DNA of 64,000 nucleotides from Roseiarcus sp963779095 (GCA_963779095.1 CAVZWU010000004.1:1-64000), one strand, 5' to 3'; positions 17,286 through 27,574 are shown, numbered from the stretch's first letter. Notes: generated by a model not told the origin, from the sequence alone. Made by a program: numbers and translations.

Positions 17286-18106
17286 CCCTCAAAACAGGCG
17301 ACCAGCGCATCTCTAGACCAGATCGAAGCCGCCTCGTGACCGCAAAAAGCCGAGCTGTCCTGCGATGTTGGGCGGCTCATGGCTGAAATGGCGATGATTG
17401 TCCGGGCGCTTGAGCACGATCCGCCGGACTTTCCCGCGTGCCAGCGGTCGGCGGCGTTCAACGCGCGCTTCTCAATCTGGAACGGCGGAGACTCAGGTGA
17501 TTGAACGCCGAATGAAGCGATCACGCCGCGACTGGTGCGCACAAGATTTGCGCTCGGGCCTTTCGCTCCGACGCTGCGGCGGCTGACCCGAGCGCCTTCG
17601 ATGAGGAGAAAGAGCGTATCGGCGAGAAGTTCCGGCTGCGAAGCGCCGGCTGCCTTGCAGAGATTCGTCAGGCGATCGCGCTGGCGGATCTTAAATTCCT
17701 CAATAACGCGAAGGCCCGGGTGGCCTTCCTCAGTCAGTTCGACGGCAGCGTTGGCGAGGTCGCAGCCGCGCTCGTCCTCGGCGATGAAGATCGCCGCCTT
17801 GTCCATGAATCCGTAAAGCTGACCACGCGGGTCGCCCGGATTCTCGGCCTCGATTTCGGCCCAGACTTCGTCTGATTTTCGCCCTTTGTAGTTCAGATAC
17901 TCAATAACGAGTTCGTCCTTCGAGTCGAAGTGGCGATAGAGCGCCATTTTGCTCGTGCCCGCAGCCTCGGCGATGGCCTCGACGCCGACGCCGCGGATGC
18001 CGCGGCGGTGGAAGAGGTCCTGGGCGCAGTCGAAGATCCGGTCGCGGGACCTCCCGGCCTTGGAAGCAGGGACCTCGGGACACGGACCGGGTTTTTCTTT
18101 GTTCAT
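17258..18106 (-). CDS. TetR/AcrR family repressor, extended C-terminus
   Basis: 282 codons; about the first 200 look like a normal TetR repressor: helix-turn-helix GVGVEAIAEAAGTSKMALYR near 38-57, then the family segment FDSKDELVIEYL. TetR proteins are usually ~200 residues; after about residue 200 the sequence becomes unlike the family and runs antisense through the tRNA fragment, so either the native stop is lost or a frame error lies near 17500. It is divergent from the RND genes with strong symmetric sequences in the gap, so it probably represses the pump and itself. Confidence 0.8.
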   Translation of the reverse strand: MNKEKPGPCPEVPASKAGRSRDRIFDCAQDLFHRRGIRGVGVEAIAEAAGTSKMALYRHFDSKDELVIEYLNYKGRKSDEVWAEIEAENPGDPRGQLYGFMDKAAIFIAEDERGCDLANAAVELTEEGHPGLRVIEEFKIRQRDRLTNLCKAAGASQPELLADTLFLLIEGARVSRRSVGAKGPSANLVRTSRGVIASFGVQSPESPPFQIEKRALNAADRWHAGKSGGSCSSARTIIAISAMSRPTSQDSSAFCGHEAASIWSRDALVACFEGRPGEDLNL

Positions 18107-18124
18107 GGCGCTTGACGAACCCGT

Positions 18125-18159
18125 TACCGATCGGTATCAGATACCGATACCGACCGGTA
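18125..18159. promoter_or_regulatory. TetR operator region
   Basis: Overlapping symmetric motifs in the gap upstream of the TetR gene: the perfect TACCGATCGGTA (18125-18136), a 19 bp near-perfect palindrome ATCGGTATCAGATACCGAT (18130-18148) and TACCGACCGGTA (18148-18159, one mismatch). Repeated ATACCGAT half-sites suggest two repressor dimers. Position next to the TetR start at 18106 supports autoregulation and control of the efflux genes. Confidence 0.65.
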
Positions 18160-18229
18160 CCATCCCGCTTCGGCAGAGTCAAACTGCTACGGCGGCGCCC
18201 CGGACGCCCAGCCGAAAGGAACACCCGCC

Positions 18230-18496
18230 ATGGCGTATCCCAACGCGCCCACAATCGACACCCTCCTGGCGGACTCGCTCATTCAGAAAGTGATGCGCGC
18301 CGACCGCGTCGAGCCCCTGGCGCTAAGAAGCCTGCTCGAGGGGACCGCGCGCCGCATCGCCGACGCGCGGCGAGGCGCCGCTGTGCAGGTCGGGCAGGAT
18401 CTCGGCCGGCGCGGCGCGTTCCGGGGGCCGCTGCTGCTGATGCGGCCGCCGGCGCGCGCGCCGGGCGGCCAATGCGGAGCATCCCTCTGCGGCTGA
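18230..18496 (+). CDS. Small hypothetical protein before the efflux pump
   Basis: 88 codons. The first ~52 residues look like a real protein (TLLADSLIQKVMRADRVEP, LRSLLEGTARRIADARRG), amphipathic and helical; the rest is rich in Gly, Arg and Pro and may be out of frame, given the many frame breaks nearby. The ATG has AAAGGA upstream. It sits between the operator and the RND permease and would be the first gene of that operon. I do not recognise the family. Confidence 0.5.
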   Translation: MAYPNAPTIDTLLADSLIQKVMRADRVEPLALRSLLEGTARRIADARRGAAVQVGQDLGRRGAFRGPLLLMRPPARAPGGQCGASLCG

Positions 18497-18525
18497 TCTT
18501 GTTGCGCTGAAGCCGAGGCGATCGA

Positions 18526-21500
18526 GTGGTCGGCTTCTTCATCCAACGTCCGATCTTCGCGTCGGCGATCGCCGCGATCCTGGTGCTCGCGGGCGCGATC
18601 TGCTTTTTCCTGCTGCCCGTCTCGCAATTTCCCGAGATCACGCCGCCGCAGGTTGTCGTGAGCGCCAACTATCCCGGAGCGAGCGCTCAGGTCGTCGCCG
18701 ATACGGTGACGACCCCGCTCGAAGAGCAGATCAACGGCGTCGAGGGCATGACGTACATGTCCTCGGCGAGCTCGAATGACGGCTCATCGACCATTACTGT
18801 CACCTTCAAGGTCGGCTATCCGCTCAACATCGCCGCGGTCGACGTGCAGAACCGGGTGTCGCAGGCGGCGTCCTCGCTTCCGGCGATCGTCAATCAGGGC
18901 GGGGTGACGATTAAAAAGCAGAATCCGAACTTTGTCCTCATCGTCAATCTCGTCTCGCCGGATCGTTCGGTCGAATTCGGTGACGCTGTCGAACTACGCC
19001 TATCTGCAGATCGTCGACCAGTTGAAGCGCCTTCCGGGCGTCGGCGACGTTCAGATGTTCGGCGAGCGCCGCTATTCGATGCGCGTCTGGCTCGATCCCG
19101 ACGAGCTCGCCAATCTCGGCGTGACCGCCGTCGACGTCCAGAACGCCATCGCCGAGCAGAACGTTCAGGTCGCCGCCGGCAAGATCGGCCAGTCTCCAGC
19201 CCCTGCCGGGACCGCGTTTGAGTTGCAGGTCAACGCCCGGGGACGGCTCACCGATCCGCAGGAATTTTCCAACATCATCGTCCGAGCCGATCCGGCGAGC
19301 GGCGCCGTCGTGCGGCTGAGGGATGTAGGGCGCGTCGAACTCGGGGCGCTCCAATACTCATCGTCCGCCTATTTCGGCAAAGACCCCACGGTCGTGATGG
19401 GCATCTTCCAGATGCCCGGCTCCAACGCGCTCGACCTGCAGCGGCAGGTGAAAGCGAAGATGGAGGAGCTCGCGAAGCGCTTTCCGCCCGGAATCGCCTA
19501 TGCGATGCACTATGACACCACACGCTTCGTGTCGGCGGCGATGCACGACGTGGTGAGCACCTTGAGCGAGGCGCTACTCCTCGTCGTACTCGTCGTCTTC
19601 GTCTTTCTGCAGAGCTGGCGCGCGACGATCATTCCCACAATCGCGATTCCTGTTTCGCTGATCGCGACGCTCGCGGTGATGGAGGTCCTCGGCTTCTCGC
19701 TCAACATGCTGAGCCTACTCGGCATGGTGCTCGCGATCGGCCTTGTCGTCGACGACGCGATTGTCGTGGTGGAGAATGTCGAACGCCAGCTCGAAGCCGG
19801 TTTGCCGCCGCTCCAAGCGGCGAAAAAGGCCATGTCCGAAGTGACGGGGCCGATCATCGCCACGACGGCGGTGCTAATGGCCGTTTTCATTCCTGTGGCG
19901 TTCATTCCTGGCGTCGCCGGGCGACTCTATAACCAGTTCGCGCTGACGGTTGCGATCTCTGTCGGGATTTCGGCCTTCAACTCGCTGACGCTTAGCCCGG
20001 CGCTCAGCGCCGCGTTTCTGCGTCATGGGCCCAAAGGGCAATTCGTCCTGTTCCGCTGGTTCAACGCCGGCTTCGATTGGCTGGCGAATTTTTATGCGCG
20101 CGCCGTCAGGCAGTTCATTCGCTTCGGCTGGGCGCTAGTCGCAGTCTTTTTTCTTTTCGTCGGCGGCGCCTATGTGCTGTCGCGCTCAATCCCGACCACC
20201 TTTCTGCCGGTTGAGGACCAGGGCTACTTCTTCGTCGTCGTGCAACTGCCGGACGGCGCCTCGCTCGAGCGGACCGACACGGTGGCGAAGAAGGTGCGGG
20301 ACATCCTGCAGGCGACGCCGGGGGTCCAGATTGCCGGTTTCATCAGCGGCCTCAACTTCCTGACCAATGCCGCCCAGTCGAACTCGGCAGTCGAATTCGC
20401 AGTGCTGAAACCATGGAGCGAGCGCGGGCCGGAAGAGAACGCATCGGCCTTGGTCGCTTCGGTACGCCCAAAGCTGCTCGCAATCCCGGAAGCCTTCGCT
20501 CTGAGCTTCGATCCTCCCTCGGTCAATGGGCTTGGCACGACGGGCGGCTTCGAATTCGAGGTCGAGGATCTGGCGGGACGCGGAGGCGCGCAGCTCAGCG
20601 AAGCCACTCAGGCGCTGATCGCCGCTGCGCGCAAGCAGCCGGAGCTCAACCCGCAGTCGTTGTTCACTTCGTTCTCGGCCTCGACGCCGCAGCTCTTTTA
20701 TGATCTCGACCGGACGAAGGCGAAGCTGCTCGGCCTCAGTTTGCCGGACGTCTTCAATACGCTGCAGATCTATCTGGGCTCGCTCTACGTTAACGACTTC
20801 AATCTGTTCGGCCACACGTTCCGCGTCACAATGCAGGCTGACACAAAGTCACGCGCCTCTCCCTCCGATCTCAGCAAACTCTACGTTCGCAACAGCACCG
20901 GAGGCATGATTCCCTTGAACGTGCTCGGCACGCTCAAGCCGATCGTCGGGCCAGAGACCGTGCCGCATTACAACAATTACGCTTCGGCCCTCATCAATGG
21001 CGCTCCGGCGCCGGGCTTCAGCTCGAGCCAGGCTGTCGCCGCGATGCAGCGCGCAGCGGCCGAGTCGTTGCCGCGCGATTTCGGCTACGAATGGACAGGC
21101 GTGACCTATCAGGAGCTGAGCGCCGGCTCGCTCGCCACCATCGTCCTCGCGCTCGCGATCTTCTTCGTGTTCATGATCCTTGCCGCGCAATACGAGAGCT
21201 GGTCGATGCCGTTCATGGTGCTCTCGTCGGCGCCGCTGGCGCTAGTCGGCGCGCTTGGCGCGATCTGGATCCGCCAGATGCAGGTCGACGTCTATTCGCA
21301 GATCGGCTTTGTCATGCTGATCGGACTTGCAGCCAAGAACGCCATTCTGATCGTTGAATTCGCCAAGCGGCGGCGCGAGGAAGGCTTGCCGGTCATTGAA
21401 GCCGCGATGGAGGCTGGGCGGCTGCGCCTGCGGCCGATCCTGATGACCGCCTTCGCCTTCATTTTCGGCGTGCTGCCGCTTATGTTCGCGAGCGGCGCGG

Positions 21501-21690
21501 GCGCTGCGAGCCGTCAGTCGCTGGCACGGCCGTCTTTGGCGGCATGGTCGCGGCGACGTTGCTGACGCTGATTTTCGTGCCGGTGTTCTACGCCCTCATT
21601 GAACGCGCTCGAGAGGGACGCGAGGCGGCGAAAGCCGCGTCGCCGCATACCCACGCTCGTCTTGCGCCCCACGCCGAAGCCGCCGAATGA
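18526..21690 (+). CDS. RND efflux permease (AcrB/HAE1 type), frame broken
   Basis: About 1050 residues, the normal HAE1 length, in three pieces. 18526 to ~18970 gives the first helix and porter start (VGFFIQRPIFASAIAAILVL). From ~18970 the frame moves by one and continues through TM2-12, with the proton-relay DD in GLVVDDAIVVVENVE. Another base is missing near 21523, after which the C-terminus reads VFGGMVAATLLTLIFVPVFYA to the TGA at 21690. The family motifs are intact, so sequence error is more likely than decay. Inner-membrane pump using the proton gradient, exporting drugs or solvents. Here the permease precedes the adaptor. Confidence 0.85.
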
Positions 21691-21707
21691 AGCTCAGGAG
21701 TTCTTCC

Positions 21708-22842
21708 ATGCGCCTCAAGATCTCCCTCGCAGCTCTCGCCGCAATCGGCGTTGCAACAGTCGTCGGCTTCCGCATCGCGGGCGACCACGCGGACGGCGCC
21801 ACGGAATCTGCGCCTGCGCCAGCGATGATGGCGATGCCGGTGCCGGTGGTCCCGGTGGTCAGAAAAACGCTGCCGATCTATCTCGAATATCCCGGGCGCA
21901 TCGAATCGATCCGCAGCATCGCCTTACAGGCGCGCGTGTCGGGCTACATCGACGCGCAGCCCGCGGCAGACGGCGCCGACGTCAAGAGCGGCGATCTCCT
22001 CTACAAGATCGATCCGCGCGACCTTGAGGCCGCGCTCGAGCAGGCGAATGCGCAGGCGCAGCGCGATCTGGCGTCGCTCGAATATGCGAAGGCCAATTTT
22101 GGCCGCGGCGAGGAATTGGTCAAAAGCGGCTTCGTCACCAAGGACGCCTACGATCAGCGTGCGAGCTCCATGCATCAGATGGAGGCGCAGTTGGCGCTCG
22201 ACCGCGCGACGATCCAAGCGGCGAAGCTCAATCTCGGGTACACCGAGATCCGTGCGCCTTTCGCAGGCAGGCTCGGGCGCAACCAGGCGGCCAAGGGCGC
22301 GCACTGGTCAGTCCGACGACCGTGGCGCTGAATACCCTGGTCCAGCTTGACCCGATCTATATCGCGTTCAACCCGAGCGAGTCGGATCTGGCGGAGATCG
22401 TCCGGGCGCGGGCCGCGGGCAAAGTCGAAGCCGAGATCTCACTTGCGGGGAGCGATACAATCCGTAAGGGCGAACTGACCTTCCTCGATAACGTCGTCGA
22501 CAAGACGACAGGCACCATCGTGGCGCGCGTCACCATCGCCAATCCCGACTTCACCCTGTTGCCGGCCAGTATGTCAGGGTACGGCTGCACCTGAGGGACG
22601 AGCCCGATGCGCTGATGGCGCCGATGGCGGCGCTCGGGTCCAGCCAGACGGGCAAATACGTCTACGTCGTCGGAGAAGGTGAGAGAGCTGAGCAGCGCCC
22701 CCTCACGCTTGGGACGACCGACGGCGAGCTTGTCAGCGTGGTGAAGGGGCTGAACGAGGGCGACCGCGTCATCGTCGGCAACTTGCAGAAGATCGGCCCG
22801 GGCTCACCGGTCAAGCCCCTGCCGCAGGCGCGCAGCCCATGA
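21708..22842 (+). CDS. RND periplasmic adaptor (AcrA/MexE type), frame broken
   Basis: About 375 residues. Start ATG 21708 has CAGGAG 8 bases upstream; an ATG at 21687 overlaps the permease stop and is an alternative. Signal-anchor segment, then the lipoyl half-motif RIESIRSIALQARVSGYID, a coiled hairpin, and the second lipoyl part LNLGYTEIRAPFAGRLG. Frame breaks near 22300 and 22563 separate the beta-barrel (LVQLDPIYIAFNPSESDL) and membrane-proximal parts (YVYVVGEGERAEQRPL). It links the permease to an outer-membrane channel; no outer-membrane factor gene follows, so the pump must borrow one from elsewhere. Confidence 0.83.
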
Positions 22843-22853
22843 CCTGAACAGGG

Positions 22854-24035
22854 TCAGACGTGGCGATCACGCGATCGTTGAGGCTGAGCGTCCTCAATGC
22901 GCTCCCCGCGCTTCAAACGGCGCTGCGCCGCGGCCGACTTGACCTTGAGGGTCCAAACCCGGACCGGACTCGCCCGGCCTCGCAGGTTATATTCGCCTCG
23001 GTCCTCCAGTTGGCCGATACACTCGGCGGCGATTTCGGGAGACAATGCGCAGGTCGCCCGAACGACAGGGTCCCCGACCACCAACGGCGTCCCGAGGGAG
23101 CGACTCAGGGCCTGCAGTCGAGCGGCCGTGTTGACCGTATCCCCGATCACCGCGAATGACATGCTCTGTTCGCTGCCGACATCTCCGACCACGACCGGGC
23201 CAAAGTTGAGACCGATGCCGATATCGAGCCGAGCTTCTCCCCGCCCCTCGCGTTCGTCGTTCCAGCATTCGAGCGCGCGGAGCATCATCTCGGCGCAGTT
23301 GAGAGCGTTAGCGGGATCGTCCGAACTTGCAGCCGGGACGCCAAACACGGCAAGAATCCCGTCGCCCATGTATTGATCCACGGTGCCGCCGCTGGCGAAG
23401 ATCTGCGCCGTCATTCGGGTATGAAACTCGCGCAACAAGGCGAGCACGTCCTCGGGAGCCATCACCTCCGCAATTCTCGTAAACCCAACGATATCGACAA
23501 ACAGAACGGCCACAGTCTCCCGGCGGCCTGCGCCGAGCGGTTCGTCCCGCGCCGCCAGCAATTCGACAATGTTTGGCGAAAAATAGCGCGAAAGATTGTT
23601 TCGCGCTCGTTCAGCCGCCATGCGCTGCCGCTCCATCTCCCGCAGCTTTGCGATATTGGCAAGCGCCTTGTGGACGGTGATCTCGAGATCGCTCAGATCC
23701 ACCGGCTTGGTGATAAAATCAAACGCGCCGCGGTTCATTGCGGTTCGCAGATTCGTCATATCTCCGTACGCCGAGACAATGATCGCCTGCACCGCCGACT
23801 GGCGGTCGCGAAGTTCGCTGAGCAACGCCAAGCCGTCCATCACAGGCATGTTGATGTCGAGCAACATGAGTTCGATGTCAGGTTCGGCCGATAACGCCGT
23901 CAACGCCTCCTCGCCGTGGCGAGCAAAGCGGAAATCGAATTCCTCGTCGCGGATCTGCCGCCGGAAGCGTTGTTTGATCAAGAGTTCGAAATCAGGCTCG
24001 TCATCCACGGCGAGAATCTTGGCTGCGATGGTCAA
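22854..24035 (-). CDS. Response regulator with adenylate/guanylate cyclase output
   Basis: 393 residues. A REC domain (1-125) carries the phospho-Asp in LMLLDINMPVMDG and the conserved Lys in FITKPVDL. A short coiled linker (AKLREMERQRMAAERARNN) leads to a class III nucleotide cyclase domain: metal Asp in VLFVDIVGFTR and in QYMGDGILAVFG, and FAVIGDTVNTAARL near the end. The residue aligned with the adenine-selecting Lys seems to be Gln (VDQYMGDG), so cAMP versus other product is uncertain. Last gene of a kinase - regulator - cyclase operon; phosphorylation probably sets second-messenger synthesis. Confidence 0.88.
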   Translation of the reverse strand: MTIAAKILAVDDEPDFELLIKQRFRRQIRDEEFDFRFARHGEEALTALSAEPDIELMLLDINMPVMDGLALLSELRDRQSAVQAIIVSAYGDMTNLRTAMNRGAFDFITKPVDLSDLEITVHKALANIAKLREMERQRMAAERARNNLSRYFSPNIVELLAARDEPLGAGRRETVAVLFVDIVGFTRIAEVMAPEDVLALLREFHTRMTAQIFASGGTVDQYMGDGILAVFGVPAASSDDPANALNCAEMMLRALECWNDEREGRGEARLDIGIGLNFGPVVVGDVGSEQSMSFAVIGDTVNTAARLQALSRSLGTPLVVGDPVVRATCALSPEIAAECIGQLEDRGEYNLRGRASPVRVWTLKVKSAAAQRRLKRGERIEDAQPQRSRDRHV

Positions 24036-24045
24036 TGGGCCTCCC

Positions 24046-24435
24046 CTAAATCGATGGCGTGTGCAATTGCCGCAAACGAACCTTCAAGACATCAAAGTCG
24101 ACCGGCTTGGTCAGAAAATCAGTAGCGCCGCTTTCGGACGCGCGACGGCGCCTTTCGTCGTCCCCATAGGCCGTCAGCATCATCACAGGCAGCTCTGGCC
24201 GTCTCTTCTTGATCTCCCGCAGCAGGGCGAGACCATCCATTCCAGGCATATTGATGTCTGACAGGATTACGATGAGCTCAGGCTCGATTTCGTCACGAAG
24301 ACGTTCAAGCGCTTCTGAAGCCGAAAGCGCAAAATGGAGCACATAAACGCCCTCCCGCGTCTCACGTCGAAATTGTTGGCGAAAGAGGACCCCGACATCG
24401 GGTTCGTCATCGACAATCAAGATGCTGACAGTCAT
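24046..24435 (-). CDS. Single-domain response regulator
   Basis: 129 residues, REC domain only: acidic pair in ILIVDDEPDVG, phospho-Asp in VILSDINMPGMDG, Thr in VMMLTAYGD and Lys in FLTKPVDF. It has no output domain, so it may shuttle phosphate or act by protein contact, or serve as a phosphate sink for the neighbouring kinase. It is 10 bases before the REC-cyclase gene and 24 bases after the kinase gene, all in one direction. It resembles the REC of the cyclase gene, suggesting duplication. Confidence 0.88.
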   Translation of the reverse strand: MTVSILIVDDEPDVGVLFRQQFRRETREGVYVLHFALSASEALERLRDEIEPELIVILSDINMPGMDGLALLREIKKRRPELPVMMLTAYGDDERRRRASESGATDFLTKPVDFDVLKVRLRQLHTPSI

Positions 24436-24459
24436 GATCGGCTACTCAGACCGGAGAAT

Positions 24460-26118
24460 TTAGTGCATCTTTGTGCCCGCGGCCCGTGGCAGACATACGG
24501 AGAATTCGGTGAACTCTCCGGCCGCGCTCGAGACCTCGATCGTCCCGCGATGCTGTTTGGTGACGATTTCATAGCTGATCGACAATCCTAGCCCCGTCCC
24601 CTCGCCGGTCGGCTTGGTCGTGAAAAACGGCTGGAAAAGCTTGTCCCGGACCTCGGGGGGAACACCGCCCCCGTTGTCGCGCACCCGCACCTCGACTACG
24701 CCGCCGAGGTCGCGGGTGGTCACCGTCAATGTCGGTCTATATTCTCCATTGTTTATCTCTCGATGGCGCTTGTTCGTGGCGTAGAAGGCGTTGCCGTAGA
24801 GGTTGAGGAGCACTCGCGTCACGTCTTGAGGCACAAGCGCGATCGGCGCAATATGTTCCGCGTAAGCCCTTTCTATCGTGACGTTGAAGTTCTGGTCCTG
24901 AGCGCGGGCGCCGTGATAGGCGAGATTGAGTGACTCGTCCACCAATGCGTTGAAATCGACGGTTTCGCGGTTCCCGCCGCCCCCACTGCGGGAATGAGCC
25001 AGCATGCTCTTGACGATGTTGTCCGCGCGCCGGCCATGCTCAACGATCCGTTGGAGGTTGCCCACCAACAGATCGCTGGCCTCGCCGACTTCGCGCCGCC
25101 GTCTCTCGTCGAGCGATTGGAGTCCCGGCTCAACGGCCGCGTTCAGTTCATCCAGCAGACCGACAGAAAGACTGGCGAAGTTGTTGACGAAATTGAGCGG
25201 GTTCTTGATCTCGTGAGCGATCCCGGCGGTCAATTGACCGAGTGACGCCATCTTTTCAGCCTGAATGAGATTGGCCTGGGCCGCCTTCAGGTCATGCAGC
25301 GCGGCCTCGGCCATGTCGCGCGCCGTTCGGGTCTCTAACTCCGCGCTTTGTCGTTCGCGTTCGAGCCGATTCCGCTCGATCAGGCTGTCGCGCAACATGC
25401 CGAGCGTTTTTGTCATAGCTGCGATCTCGGGGACGCCGGAAGGCGCCATTGAGACTTTCAGTTCGCCTTGCGTGATTGAGGCAATCCCGCGATCGAGCTC
25501 TTTCAGTGGAGCGGTGATGGAGCGCACGGTCAAGGCGGTGAAGCCGAATGCGAGCGCCAGCGCGCCAATTCCGCCCGCTACCGCAAGCTTGACGGCGAGG
25601 CCCGCCTGGCGCGTGGAGACGTCTCGCCGGGCGACGGCCTGTTGCTCGATTCTCTCCACGATCCGGTCGAGCCGGTCGTCGATAGCCATGATGTAGCTTT
25701 TGGCCCGGGCGAGCAAAGCGTCGCCGGCGGCGCTGTCGTCACTTGAGTAGGCGAGGGCCGCCTGCCGCGTGAGATCGATCATGGCGTCAGCTTCGCCTCC
25801 GATCGCGGCGACGACGGCGGGATCGACCGCGGAAATCGCCTTCAGATCGGAATCCAGCCCCGCCTTCGCGACATCCGCCGCTTGCTGAGAGCGAGCGAGA
25901 CGCGTCACGGCGGAGTCGATGGCCCAGTACTTCAAGTCACCGAAGTGCTTGCTGGCTGAATTGGCGCTCCTGACCACCGAGACGAGCCGCGCTTCCTCGG
26001 CGAGGCTCTGCTGGTCTCGGACCAGCTCTCGGATTAGAAGCGCGGACGACCCTGCGAGGATCGCTAGCAGCAGGACTGACAAAAAGATCAGTCTTAGGCG
26101 AATCGAGATGTTTGGCAT
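24460..26118 (-). CDS. Membrane sensor histidine kinase
   Basis: 552 residues from ATG 26118 (upstream codons have no protein-like features). TM1 at 8-28, a periplasmic helical sensor of ~150 residues, TM2 near 180-200, HAMP (TAPLKELDRGIASITQGEL), a coiled segment, HisKA with the phospho-His in AGIAHEIKNPLNF, and a HATPase_c domain with an N-box near LLNLYGNAFYA, G1 RDNGGGVPPEV and G2 GEGTGLGLSISYEI. The sensor input is unknown; the helical periplasmic part resembles chemoreceptor-like four-helix bundles. First gene of the three-gene signalling operon. Confidence 0.9.
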   Translation of the reverse strand: MPNISIRLRLIFLSVLLLAILAGSSALLIRELVRDQQSLAEEARLVSVVRSANSASKHFGDLKYWAIDSAVTRLARSQQAADVAKAGLDSDLKAISAVDPAVVAAIGGEADAMIDLTRQAALAYSSDDSAAGDALLARAKSYIMAIDDRLDRIVERIEQQAVARRDVSTRQAGLAVKLAVAGGIGALALAFGFTALTVRSITAPLKELDRGIASITQGELKVSMAPSGVPEIAAMTKTLGMLRDSLIERNRLERERQSAELETRTARDMAEAALHDLKAAQANLIQAEKMASLGQLTAGIAHEIKNPLNFVNNFASLSVGLLDELNAAVEPGLQSLDERRRREVGEASDLLVGNLQRIVEHGRRADNIVKSMLAHSRSGGGGNRETVDFNALVDESLNLAYHGARAQDQNFNVTIERAYAEHIAPIALVPQDVTRVLLNLYGNAFYATNKRHREINNGEYRPTLTVTTRDLGGVVEVRVRDNGGGVPPEVRDKLFQPFFTTKPTGEGTGLGLSISYEIVTKQHRGTIEVSSAAGEFTEFSVCLPRAAGTKMH

Positions 26119-26365
26119 CAATCTCGTTTCAGAAGCGCCGCCGCGCGGCGTACAAAGCCGCGGACGGCGTACGCCAACCCTAGCTGCTCTCGCTGTGGCC
26201 CAGGTCACACGGCGACGAGGTCAATTCTCGGACCTAAGCATCATCCCATAGTTGGCGAGTTAGCAAAAGGGTGTCTACATTGGGGGCGAATTGTGCGATG
26301 AGACGGACGCTCAATCGCCGTTGTCTCCGGGAATCCATGTGATGTGGACCCAAAGGGAGGAAAAG

Positions 26366-26821
26366 ATGAAAGCCATGAAACGTCAGCGCGCTCTGGTTCC
26401 TTTCCTTCTCCTGCTTGGCCTTGTGAGTATAGGGCCCGCCCGTGCCGAAGCCGCTTCGTTCAAGGTCTCACTCACCGGCGCGCAATGCGTGCCTCCGGTG
26501 GACACGAAGGGCTCGGGGACCGCGGACCTGACCTACGACCGTGCGACCCGGGTCGTGACCTGGAACATTACTTACAACGGGTTGTCCAGCCCGACGACGA
26601 TGGCTCATTTCCACGGTCCAGCCAAGCTAGGCCAAAACGCCCCGGTTGTGATCTGGCTAAGCGTCAAGGGGAGCCCGCCCTCGAATCCGATGACGGGGAC
26701 CGCCACGCTTACCCCGGCGCAGGCAAAGCAGTTCACGGACGGCGAGTGGTATGTCAACGTGCACACTAAGGACCATCCTGCTGGAGAAATTCGCGGTCAG
26801 GTCGTTCTTCCCAAGAGTTGA
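26366..26821 (+). CDS. Secreted CHRD-domain protein
   Basis: 151 residues from ATG 26366, with AAAGGGAGG well placed upstream. A signal peptide of ~28 residues (KRQRALVPFLLLLGLVSIG, cleavage near ARAEAA) precedes a single CHRD domain: FKVSLTGAQCVPPVDTKGSG, MAHFHGPAKLGQNAPV and the end GEWYVNVHTKDHPAGEIRGQ. CHRD domains are beta-rich and of unknown function in bacteria. The gene stands alone, converging on urtE with a 53-base gap. Confidence 0.88.
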   Translation: MKAMKRQRALVPFLLLLGLVSIGPARAEAASFKVSLTGAQCVPPVDTKGSGTADLTYDRATRVVTWNITYNGLSSPTTMAHFHGPAKLGQNAPVVIWLSVKGSPPSNPMTGTATLTPAQAKQFTDGEWYVNVHTKDHPAGEIRGQVVLPKS

Positions 26822-26874
26822 GAGGGAAGGGCTTTCTCCGGAAGCGGATCCAAGGCTCCCCCTGGGCGCTGCGC

Positions 26875-27570
26875 TCATACGGTGAGCCAGCGTCGAACCT
26901 CGCCCTCGTTCATCGCCTCGCGCGTCCCCGACAGAACAACCGCGCCGCGATCCATGACCGAGTAGTCGTCGGCGATGTCGCGCGCCCATTCGAAATATTG
27001 CTCCACCACCAGGATCGCCATCTCGCCCTTGCGGCGCAGATGCACGAGCGCGCGGCCAATGTCCTTGATGATCGACGGTTGGATGCCTTCTGTCGGTTCA
27101 TCGAGGATGAGGAGGTTGGGGCGCGTCACCAGTGCGCGGCCGATCGCCAATTGCTGCTGCTGACCGCCGGACAGATCCCCCCCACGCCGCCCCAGCACGT
27201 CGTTGAGGACGGGAAACAAGCTGAAGATCTCGTCGTCGATGACGCGCTGGTCGCGCGGTAGCGCCGCAAACCCGGTCATCAGGTTTTCCTTCACCGACAG
27301 CAGCGGGAAGATCTCGCGACCCTGCGGCACATAACCGAACCCCACCTTGGCCCGCTGATGGCTCGGCAGCGCGTTCATTTCCTTGCCGTTCCACTGGATC
27401 GAGCCGGAGGCGACCCCATGTTGGCCGACGATGGCGCGCAAAAGCGACGACTTGCCAACTCCATTGCGCCCCAGCACGCACAAGATTCGTCCGACCTCCG
27501 CCTTGACCGACACGGAGCGAAGCGCCTGCGCCGCGCCGTAGAAGAGATCGATTCGGTCGACGGTCAGCAT
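26875..27570 (-). CDS. urtE: Urea ABC transporter ATPase UrtE
   Basis: 231 residues from ATG 27570, 4 bases after the urtD stop. Walker A GRNGVGKSSLL near 37, the Q-loop region GYVPQGREIFPLLSV, signature LSGGQQQQLAIGRAL and Walker B LLILDEPTEGIQPSI, a combination typical of UrtE in the branched-chain amino-acid/urea class. It works with UrtD on the UrtB/UrtC membrane pair to import urea at low concentration. Last gene of the operon. No urease genes are in this window. Confidence 0.9.
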   Translation of the reverse strand: MLTVDRIDLFYGAAQALRSVSVKAEVGRILCVLGRNGVGKSSLLRAIVGQHGVASGSIQWNGKEMNALPSHQRAKVGFGYVPQGREIFPLLSVKENLMTGFAALPRDQRVIDDEIFSLFPVLNDVLGRRGGDLSGGQQQQLAIGRALVTRPNLLILDEPTEGIQPSIIKDIGRALVHLRRKGEMAILVVEQYFEWARDIADDYSVMDRGAVVLSGTREAMNEGEVRRWLTV

Positions 27571-27574
27571 GCCT

